Part shown: positions 16,606-24,500 of the stretch, one piece after another
How the letters are laid out: the number at the start of each line of letters is the position of its first letter
Numbering within the stretch: position 1 is the first letter of the stretch
DNA from: CAZAYP01 sp964489425 [NCBI: uncultured Verrucomicrobiota bacterium]
GTDB lineage: Bacteria > Verrucomicrobiota > Kiritimatiellia > RZYC01
NCBI GenBank assembly: GCA_964489425.1
Contig: CAZAYP010000001.1
Location: 171,108-235,107, forward strand
DNA: 64,000 nucleotides
Direction: 5' to 3'
The notes under the pieces: model-generated
Database searches by the model: none
Told to the model about the DNA's origin: nothing
What the model saw: only the letters and a program-made list of their open reading frames with translations
Translations under genes and position numbers: made by a program

Positions 16606-18108
16606 TCAATAGTGGGTTTCGAGGATCTCCGCCTGGGTGGCGCCCAGGAGGCTGAGCAGCTTCATCTGCTCGGCGATTTCGCCGGTCAGCAAGGCCAGGT
16701 GCGTGGCATCCACGCCCACCTGGCCCAGGGTGGGGTCCAGCTCCACCCAGCGGCCCACGTGCAAGGCCGGCCAGGCATGGTAGTAAAACGCGCCCGAGGT
16801 GTACATGACGCCCACCTTGACCACGGCCGGGATGCCGGCGGCTCGCGCCAGGGCCACGCACAAATAGGTGTGCTCGTTGCAGTCGCCTTCCCGCGTGCGC
16901 AACACGTCGAGCGCCGAAGGCAGGCTGACGGTCGGGTTTTTCTTTACGTTGCGGTACACCCACTCGCACAGGGCCTGCGCCTGGTCCCGCGGGCCGGTCA
17001 ACCCGCGGGTGATTTCCGCGGCCCGCGCCACGATATCCGGATGATCGCTTTGGAGGTACATGGATGGCGCCAGGGCGGCGGCGGCGGCTTCCGGGGCCAG
17101 GGGCTCGTCCGGATCGCCCGGCGCCGGGAACGCATCCGCCCGCGCGGCAAGCACCACGGATGCGCCGTCGGCTGACTCCACGCGCTGGCGCGGCGAGTTC
17201 AACTCCAGCCCGGCCAGGCCGCGGCCTTTCAGCCGGACGCGCAGTTCCCGGCACTGGGCGGGGTTGTCGATCTCGCGCGAGGGGCGGATCGCCACGGTGG
17301 CCAGCAGGTCCAGGTCCTGGGCGCCGCGGCGATCGATGGCCACCGCCTCCTCGGCCGCGGCGGCTTCCATGACCCAGCCCATGGGCGTGACCTGGCGCAG
17401 GAGCATGCCGTCGGCGTCCAGCCAGGTCATGATTTCCATGCCGCCGTAGTCGCACGCCAGCACCAGGGCCGCCTGCTCCCGGCCGGCCACGGTGATGTTT
17501 TCCCGGCGCAGGGCCTTCACCAGCATGGGCAGCGGGGTCAGCGTGGTGGGGTCAAGGGTCTGGATGGTCAGGGTCTGGCCCGGCCGCAGCTTTTTCATGG
17601 CCATCTCGAGCATCGGCGAATAGAGGATGGCATCCCCGGGGATTTCCATCCGGTAACTCTGCTTGCCGGCCGGCGAGACGATGCTGATGTTGAAGGTATT
17701 TTCGTCGCGGCGGCGGGCGGTCAGGCGCAGGTTATACTGCCGGGAGCTCAGGATCAGCTTGAACATCTGCAGGTTGTACAGGGCATCCAGGCGCGCGGCG
17801 ACGTCCAGCCCGATATCCTGGGGCGTGCCGAGCAGATTGAGGGTGAGCACGGTCTGGTTGTTGATGATATAGCGCTCCAGCGGATTGGCCTCGTTCAAGT
17901 CCGTCTGGGTATGGCTATAGCCCACGTGCACCCCTTGGATCAGGATCTTCATCCAATGGTCGCTGACCAGCGGCGCATCCGCCAGCAGGTCGCGGTAGCC
18001 GGCCAGGGTTTTCTCAAAGTACGCGGGGTACGCCTCGTAACGGATGAGCCAAGCCATCATGCCGGCCCAAAACACCACGATGGCGATGCTGGCGGCGCGT
18101 CGTTTCAT
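16606..18108 (-). CDS. Membrane-anchored transglutaminase-like protein
   Basis: A 500-residue protein with an N-terminal signal-anchor ('AASIAIVVFWAGMMAWLI') and a C-terminal transglutaminase-like (papain-fold) domain at about residues 355-480. The catalytic triad is visible as Cys in 'REGDCNEHTYLCVALARAAG', His in 'FYYHAWPALHV' and Asp in 'VELDPTLGQ'. The middle 300 residues form an unrecognised beta-rich region. Such domains act as cysteine proteases, deamidases or transglutaminases outside the cytoplasm. It heads the ABC exporter operon (8-bp gap), suggesting work on the exported product or the envelope. ATG 18108 gives a compact signal; a TTG six codons earlier is possible. Confidence 0.85.
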   Translation of the reverse strand: MKRRAASIAIVVFWAGMMAWLIRYEAYPAYFEKTLAGYRDLLADAPLVSDHWMKILIQGVHVGYSHTQTDLNEANPLERYIINNQTVLTLNLLGTPQDIGLDVAARLDALYNLQMFKLILSSRQYNLRLTARRRDENTFNISIVSPAGKQSYRMEIPGDAILYSPMLEMAMKKLRPGQTLTIQTLDPTTLTPLPMLVKALRRENITVAGREQAALVLACDYGGMEIMTWLDADGMLLRQVTPMGWVMEAAAAEEAVAIDRRGAQDLDLLATVAIRPSREIDNPAQCRELRVRLKGRGLAGLELNSPRQRVESADGASVVLAARADAFPAPGDPDEPLAPEAAAAALAPSMYLQSDHPDIVARAAEITRGLTGPRDQAQALCEWVYRNVKKNPTVSLPSALDVLRTREGDCNEHTYLCVALARAAGIPAVVKVGVMYTSGAFYYHAWPALHVGRWVELDPTLGQVGVDATHLALLTGEIAEQMKLLSLLGATQAEILETHY

Positions 18109-18166
18109 AAGCTCATGTCCCAGCAACCCGGGCGCGGGCGCGGAACCGGACCGGGGGCCGCGGGGT

Positions 18167-19138
18167 TCAGGTCACGTACCGCTCTTCGGTCAGGTAGCGG
18201 TTCATGTGATCGCACATGATCGTGACGATCCGCAGCTTCTTGCTGCTCTTCTTCGCCTCTTCCATGGCGAAGTGGACATTGGCGCCGCTGGACACGCCGC
18301 AGTAGATGCCTTCTTCTTTCCAGAGCCGGTGGGTCATGGCGCGGGCCTGCTCATCGGTGATGCGCACGAGCACATCGATCAGCTCCTGCTGCTTGAGCAT
18401 CTTCGACACGATCCCGCCCTTGATCGGGGTCGACGGGAAATCCATGCCGGGATGCCACAGCTCCTTGGAGCTGGCCGGCTGGATGCCGATGACCTTGACG
18501 TTGGGGCACTCTTTCTTCAGGACCTCCGCGATGCCCGCCAGGCTGCCGCCGGTGCCGATGGACTGCACGAACACGTCGATTTTGCCGTCGGTCTGCTCCA
18601 GGATCTCGCGTGCCGTGGCGTAATGCGCCCGGATGTTGTCCTCGTTGCTGAACTGGCGCGCCCACCAGATCTTGTCGGGTTGCTCTTTTTCCGCCTCGAG
18701 GCACAGCTGGCGGCCCGGCAGCTCGACCTCCGCGCCGGCGATGCTCCGCTCGCGCAGGTGGTCGATGTCCGCCGGCTCCATCAGCCGCACCTCGGCGCCG
18801 ACGTTGGACATCATCTTGGATTTTTCTGCGCCGGCCTTGCCGGGCATGGTTTCGTAGATGGTGACCTTGTACCCCTTCATCGTGCCGATGCTCGACAGCG
18901 CGAAGCCGGTGTTGCCGGTGCTGGACTCGACAATCGTCATTCCCGGCTTCAGCTCGCCGCGCTGCGCCGCGCCGTCGATCATCTCCACGGCGATCCGGTC
19001 CTTCAAGCTCCCGGACGGGTTGAGATATTCCAGCTTGACGAGGATTTCGGACGGCAGCCCCGCGGGGATCTTGTTCAGGCGCACCATCGGGGTGTTGCCG
19101 ATCAGCTCCAACACGCTGTCATAGATTTTCTTGCTCAT
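18167..19138 (-). CDS. PLP-dependent cysteine-synthase-family enzyme (SbnA-like)
   Basis: A 323-residue fold-type II PLP enzyme. The Schiff-base lysine is in 'NPSGSLKDRIAVEM' (about residue 46), the substrate-carboxylate loop is 'ESSTGNTGFAL', and the phosphate-binding loop is 'SIGTGGSLAG'. These are the motifs of O-acetylserine sulfhydrylases and of SbnA, which joins O-phosphoserine and glutamate to make N-(1-amino-1-carboxyl-2-ethyl)-glutamate. It lies 36 bp downstream of an ornithine-cyclodeaminase-family gene, as in sbnAB-type pairs. The STGNTG loop is closer to ordinary cysteine synthase than to staphylococcal SbnA, so activity is inferred from context. Codon use is less GC-extreme than the neighbours. 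Confidence 0.8.
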   Translation of the reverse strand: MSKKIYDSVLELIGNTPMVRLNKIPAGLPSEILVKLEYLNPSGSLKDRIAVEMIDGAAQRGELKPGMTIVESSTGNTGFALSSIGTMKGYKVTIYETMPGKAGAEKSKMMSNVGAEVRLMEPADIDHLRERSIAGAEVELPGRQLCLEAEKEQPDKIWWARQFSNEDNIRAHYATAREILEQTDGKIDVFVQSIGTGGSLAGIAEVLKKECPNVKVIGIQPASSKELWHPGMDFPSTPIKGGIVSKMLKQQELIDVLVRITDEQARAMTHRLWKEEGIYCGVSSGANVHFAMEEAKKSSKKLRIVTIMCDHMNRYLTEERYVT

Positions 19139-19174
19139 CGGTCGACTCGTTGTGTACGTGAATATTGCGCGGGT

Positions 19175-20140
19175 TTATTCCAGTTCCTGGCCGATGCCCA
19201 TCTTCTTGGCCTTGTCCAGGTAGTAGCGGCCGGTGGCGATGTCGAACACCGCCATGCCCATGGGGTTGAACATGACCGCCTCGTCTTTCGGATACGCCGC
19301 CATGGCGTTCTTGCAAACCACATCGACGATCGACTTGGTGTCTTCTTTATTCAGGCCGCGATCCTTGTGCATCATCTCGATATCGGTCTTCTCGCGGCAG
19401 ACTTCCTCCCAGTCGTCCACGATGATCGCCTTGGTGTGGTCCAGGATGCAGGTCTTGTAATCGCGCAGGGAGCAGTTCAACTGCAACGACCCGGGCTTGG
19501 GCTTTTCGTCCACGTACGGGGCCTTGGACACGGTGCAGGTGATGAAGATGTCGGCGTCGCGGTAGGCTTCCTGCCAGGTCTTGGCCACCACGGTCTTGTC
19601 CTTGCAAGGACCGGTGATGGTTTCGGGCTTGATGCCGCGGATGTCGAACAGGGTCATCTTCGCGATGTTGCCCTTCAGGATATCCGCGCACATCTTGTAG
19701 TGATGCTGGCCAATCGGCCCCCAACCCAGGATCGCCACGTTAAGCTTGGTCTGCGGGCGGGCCTTGAGAAAGTGACGAATCATCAGCCCGGACACCGACG
19801 CCGTGCGGACGATGCTGAGCAGGGCGGTATTGACGATGCACAGCGGGACGCCGGTGTCCGCCTCGTTCAGGACGACGACGCTGTGCGCGCGGGGCAGGCC
19901 ATGGTTGATGTTGTCGGGGAAGCTGGCAATCCACTTCAGGCCGGCCAGGTTGATGTCGCCGCCGACGAACGCGATCAGCGCAATGATGCGGTTGGTGAGG
20001 TCCCGGTACCGCAGGTACGGCTTGATCGGCTGCGCGAAGTCATTCTTGTCCAGGCACCGGACCGCTTTCTCGATGTTATCGATGGTCTCGTCCCACGGCA
20101 GGCCGATTTTCAGCAGGTCTTTTTCATTCAGATAGAGCAT
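19175..20140 (-). CDS. Ornithine cyclodeaminase / mu-crystallin family dehydrogenase (SbnB-like)
   Basis: A 321-residue protein with the family's N-terminal substrate domain ('GGDINLAGLKWIASFPDN', including the active-site Lys) and a Rossmann segment with 'ILGWGPIGQHH' around residue 140, where the usual GxGxxG is GWGPIG. 'PMGMAVFDIATG' near the C-terminus is a conserved family block. In diaminopropionate synthesis, SbnB oxidatively cleaves the SbnA product to L-2,3-diaminopropionate and 2-oxoglutarate. A strong AAGGAG lies 6 nt before ATG 20140. It follows a small unknown gene by 52 bp and precedes the SbnA-like gene. Alternative roles in the family include ornithine cyclodeaminase and imine reductases. 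Confidence 0.82.
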   Translation of the reverse strand: MLYLNEKDLLKIGLPWDETIDNIEKAVRCLDKNDFAQPIKPYLRYRDLTNRIIALIAFVGGDINLAGLKWIASFPDNINHGLPRAHSVVVLNEADTGVPLCIVNTALLSIVRTASVSGLMIRHFLKARPQTKLNVAILGWGPIGQHHYKMCADILKGNIAKMTLFDIRGIKPETITGPCKDKTVVAKTWQEAYRDADIFITCTVSKAPYVDEKPKPGSLQLNCSLRDYKTCILDHTKAIIVDDWEEVCREKTDIEMMHKDRGLNKEDTKSIVDVVCKNAMAAYPKDEAVMFNPMGMAVFDIATGRYYLDKAKKMGIGQELE

Positions 20141-20192
20141 GGCGGTCTCCTTGTTGGTTTATGGTTTAACGGGAAGCTATGCGCGGCCCAGG

Positions 20193-20474
20193 TCAGAAAT
20201 TCTGCGGGATAAAGCCCTTTTTCTGCGGCTCGATGAACATGGTGCTGAGGCCCAGTTTTTTCATCCGCACGAAGTTGCTCCAGCGTTCCTCGCCGATGGC
20301 CTTGCGGATCGTCCCCGGCGGGAGCTTGCGTTGCGGGAACGAGGCGGACATGGCCACGGAAATCGTGTTCAGCCGCTCTTCGCGGCCCTTCGTCAGGGTC
20401 AGCTTGACGACAAACGCGCCGTCCACCGTGGGACTGGTGAACTGGTATCCATTCTCAATTTTTTCCACTAGCAT
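20193..20474 (-). CDS. Small protein of unknown function in the SbnA/SbnB-like cassette
   Basis: A 93-residue soluble protein starting 'MLVEKIENGYQF', with no signal, membrane segment or cysteine cluster. ATG 20474 is preceded by GGAGG with a 7-nt spacer, a clearly better start than the GTG 16 codons earlier. The C-terminal half is basic and ends 'EPQKKGFIPQNF'. I do not recognise the family. It is the first of three closely spaced genes (gaps 52 and 36 bp), all with more moderate GC than their surroundings, so it probably belongs functionally to the PLP/dehydrogenase pair, for example as a partner or regulator. Confidence 0.7.
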   Translation of the reverse strand: MLVEKIENGYQFTSPTVDGAFVVKLTLTKGREERLNTISVAMSASFPQRKLPPGTIRKAIGEERWSNFVRMKKLGLSTMFIEPQKKGFIPQNF

Positions 20475-20598
20475 ATCCGGCCCTCCGAGTTTGTGTGTCA
20501 CAACGGCGATTGGGACAGCCAACGCGCCTGCGGTTTCACGATCTACACCGGAACAAGCTGTTCCATGATGCGCAGACTGTCAAACGCCGCCGGCGATG

Positions 20599-21453
20599 TC
20601 AAGCCTGCCGGTCGACCGCGGTGAGCAGCAGAACGACCACCGCGCCCGGTGCCAGCGCCTTCTCCGGCGCGAGTTTCGCCAACGCCACGAACGGCCCGGC
20701 GGCGCCCGCCTCCAGGTTCAAGCCCGCCTCCCGGGCGAGTTGCTGGGCCTGCGCAAACTCCGCGTCGCCGAGGAAGATGCTCGCGGCGCCATGCTCCCGC
20801 TCCATGCGGACGACTTCCGGGGTGGTGTGGTTGGTGGCAATGGAATACGCGAGTTGGCCCTCGGGAAGCCGGGCCCGCACCATGAGGAAGCGCGGCAGGG
20901 CCGCCGGGGCGCAGCGCTGGAATCCGCGCACCATGCCGGCACACCCGTCCCCGTAACATACGGGCAGAATCAGCATGTTTGGCGGCTGCCCCAAGGCCTC
21001 GACCATTTCTTCCGCCATGCGCGCGTACCCCTCGAGCCCCGGCTGCTCCCGGGGGCCGCGCTGCTCCGGGCTGACCGACAAGGGGTAGTACCCCGCGCGC
21101 GCGACCTCCTGCAGCACGGCCGCGCGGGATTCCATGGCGGGCGCCATCTGCAGCGTGGCCCCCACCCCGCGGATGGCTTGCCGGTAGAACGGCAGCATGT
21201 CTTCGGTGGTGACGACCACGCATTCCAGCCCGGCGGCCCGGGCGGCGTGGGCGATCGCGTATCCCTGGTTGCCGCTGGACGCCACCACCACCCGGGTGGC
21301 GCCGTCCGCCACGGCGCGCCGCACCGCGAAAACCGCCATCCGGTCCTTGTAGGAGCCCGTGGCCGAATAGATCTCCGGCTTCAGGTACACGCGGACTCCG
21401 AAGTGATCGCTGAGCGCCTGGTCCAGATACGTCGGGCTGAGATGCTTTGACAT
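20599..21453 (-). CDS. PLP fold-type II enzyme, threonine-synthase/TrpB-like
   Basis: A 284-residue protein. 'ATGSYKDRMAVF' (about residues 31-42) carries the PLP lysine and 'VASSGNQGYAIAHAARAAG' is the substrate/PLP loop, while 'LPVCYGDGCAGM' resembles the Gly-rich phosphate cup. Overall it is a short member of the threonine synthase-like family, lacking the N-terminal extension of true ThrC. It is 124 bp upstream of the small unknown gene on the same strand. Two fold-type II enzymes beside an OCD-family enzyme suggest amino-acid biosynthesis beyond housekeeping. The reaction is unknown: beta-replacement, elimination or racemisation are all possible. Confidence 0.75.
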   Translation of the reverse strand: MSKHLSPTYLDQALSDHFGVRVYLKPEIYSATGSYKDRMAVFAVRRAVADGATRVVVASSGNQGYAIAHAARAAGLECVVVTTEDMLPFYRQAIRGVGATLQMAPAMESRAAVLQEVARAGYYPLSVSPEQRGPREQPGLEGYARMAEEMVEALGQPPNMLILPVCYGDGCAGMVRGFQRCAPAALPRFLMVRARLPEGQLAYSIATNHTTPEVVRMEREHGAASIFLGDAEFAQAQQLAREAGLNLEAGAAGPFVALAKLAPEKALAPGAVVVLLLTAVDRQA

Positions 21454-21500
21454 GGTCGCTGACCTTAAGCCTGCATTACATGGAAAGCGGCGGCACGCGA

Positions 21501-24500
21501 TCACCGCCGGACGCGCACGCGGATCAGGAGGCTGTCGCCGGCGTCGATCCGCCCGGTGAAGACGTTGTCCGGCGGCGTGGGCGCGAGGCCCTGGCGGAAG
21601 GGCGCCCACGCGTCGGTGAGCACGTTGGTCATGATGTCAACGTCATACACGCGGCCGCTCACCGCCGGCCACGACACCACACAGTCCGACGCCACGGCGC
21701 GGCCGCGAGTTTCGACGCGGAAGTACGAAAGCTCGTTGGTCGGCCCGGTGCCGGACAGGTGTTCCTGCCAGGTCAGGATGGTGTCGTGATCCTGGTCGCT
21801 TTCGGCAGCCGCGGCAAAATCGTTGGTCCAGCCGAACGACGCCAGCCACCATTCCGGCACGTTATGCACGGTCAGGCGCTCGGAGAACCCGGCGGCCACC
21901 GCGCGCGGGCCGCCCATGGTGACCGTGACCGGGTTGTTGGACACCGATTCCGGCGCCACATCGCCCGACCAGGCGGCAAAGTCGCAATAGGCGATGGGCG
22001 TGGCGGTGACCGTGACCTCGCTGCCGAACGCCGCCCACTGGTCACCGGCGCTGAGACTCCCGAGCGAGCCCGCCTCGCCGTTAAACCAGTAGTTGGTCGT
22101 CCAGTACCAGGTGACCACGGTCTCGTTGGTCAAGGTGAAGGCGCCGGTGGCATTGGTGGCGCCGGCGGCGGGCGCGGACCCGCTGGCCGTCCACCCCAGC
22201 ACGACGTACTGGGTGGTGCCCAGAGTGACCGGCGAGTTGGACGCCACGCAGGCTTGCTGGCTGCCCGCGACCGCGCTAACCTGGTTCGATCCGCTGTCCG
22301 GGCCGGTCGGGTTGATGACCGTAAGGCGCAGGCTGTTGTCCGCAAAGTACGCCGTCAGGCTGCGGTTGTTGGTCACGCTGACAAAGGCGTACTGGCTGGT
22401 GACGCCCACGGACACGCCATCCACGAGCACGTCGATGATGGAGTACCCGCTGGCGGCGCTGATATTGATGGTCTTGCTCTGGCCGAACGCCAGCACCGGG
22501 TTGGTCGCGGACAGGCTGCCGTGAGGTCCGGCCAGCGTGTAGATCGTGGCGTTGGTCGAGACGACCGACCCTTGGGCCACGAGAAATGTTTTCATGATTC
22601 CCATGTGTTGCATGCCCGACACGCCCGAGTCCGTGCTCAACACGGGCGCCGGCGGCTCGGCCCACAAGCGGCTGTCGAACACCATGCCGTTGGTGAAGGT
22701 CACGCCGCCCACCACGGTGCTGACGTGCATGCTGTGCAGAGATGGGCTGGGCAACACGTAATCATAGTCGCTGGTACGGCCGGCATTGGTGTCCAAATCC
22801 GCATTCTGGTCGGACGACGGCTTGGCGTCGGTGACGATGGCGCTGAACGTGGTCAGGGCGGGCTCGGTACGGTTGGCGGTGTTCAGGTCGCCGCAAATGG
22901 CGATCAAGGCGTTGGCCGGCCAGTTGGACTGGATCAGGTTGCGCATGAGCGTGGCCTGGGTGTTGCGGATGGTGGCATCCGTGGTGAGCAGGTGGCAGGA
23001 CACCACGTAAAGGTCCTGGGTCCCGGGGATGTCAATGACCGCCCAGGCGAAGTCGCGGTTGGACACGTTGGGATCGACCCACTGGCCGGAAGACAGGATC
23101 GGGAACCGGCTGACCACGCCGTTGGGGATCTGCTCCCCATCGGTTTCCACGTAATAGGAATAATTGGTGCCGAACGCCGTATCCACCAAGGCCCGCGCGC
23201 CGGCGGTATAGTTGAACTCCTGGAGGCAGGCCACGTCGGGCGCCAGGCCCTGGAAAATGCGGATGCCCGGGTCCTCGTACGCCTGCGAGGTGCCGCTGGA
23301 AATGTTCGCGGCCATGACCTTGATCGTGATGTTGGTGGAGGTGACCGCCTCGCCCACGGTGATCACCACCGCCTCGGCATCGCTACCGTCCACGGTAGCG
23401 GCATTGAACACGGTGGTGTACACGCCCACCGGCTTGCAGTTGGCCCACGCGAACTGGGCCGACCTGTTGCCTTGGTCCACGAACACGGCGCCGAGCGGCA
23501 GGTTGCTCGCCGTCAGCGAGATGGGATCATTGTCCACGTCCGTGGCCGTCACCGCGAACACCAGCGCGCCGCCGGCGGTGGCGGAGCGCCCGCTGATCGC
23601 GGCCAGCACCGGAGGCTCGTTGTAGCTCTGCGCGCCGCTGGAGAGCAGGATATCGTCCACGTAATAGCATTCGGCCGTGGAACTGCTGGAGGACTCGATC
23701 TTTACGCTCACGCTGCTGGCCGAGGACGGGATGGTGACGCGCACTGTAGCGTAGCCGTCGACCCCGTCGCCGTTGAACGTGGCCGGGGTGCCGGCCTCGG
23801 TGGAGGCCACGTTCACCGCCGTGTAGGGCCATGAGGCGTTGTAAACGGTATCGGTGGGGTTGCCCTCTTCGAGGCGGATGTCGGGAACCACGGAAAAGGA
23901 GGCGCCGTCCAGCGCCACGTAGACTTCCAGCGCGTCGGTGTTTTCCACGCCGCCGGTGGACGCGCAGCGGAACTGCAGCTCCACATCGTTGCGGCCGGCC
24001 ACGGAGACATTGCTGAGCGTAATGCTCTCGATCTGGCGCAGGCGGCGGCCATAGGTTCCCGTGCGCGCCGCCGCGGCCAGCGTGGCGCCGGCGCCGGAGA
24101 ATCCCCACGTGTCGGCCGGCGTACCCTCGAACCCCTGGAACACGATCGTGCCGGTCGCCGCGATCGCGTTGACGCTGATGACCACGGCCTGCGAGTCCCA
24201 GCCGTCATCATCGGCGGCATAGAAGACCGAAGTGTAGACCCCCGCCGGTCTGGCGCTGTCCCAAGTGAAGGTGCCGCTGGCGTTGGTGGCCGCAAAGCTC
24301 GCGCCGGCCGGCAGGTTGCTCGCGGTGAGCGTGATCGTATCGCCGTCCTCATCCGTCGCCGCGACCGCAAACTGCAGGCGGTTGCTTAATGTCACGGCCT
24401 GGGGGTCGATGGTGGCCAGCACCGGCAGGTTGGTCGGCCGCGGAATATCGGCCACCGTCAGGGTCACCACCTCGAAGTCCCGGCCGTCCTTGTCGGTGGC

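Noticed and set aside
21447-23834. Plus-strand frame of 795 codons opposite the giant secreted protein
   Set aside because: Antisense shadow; no start site and no recognisable motif.
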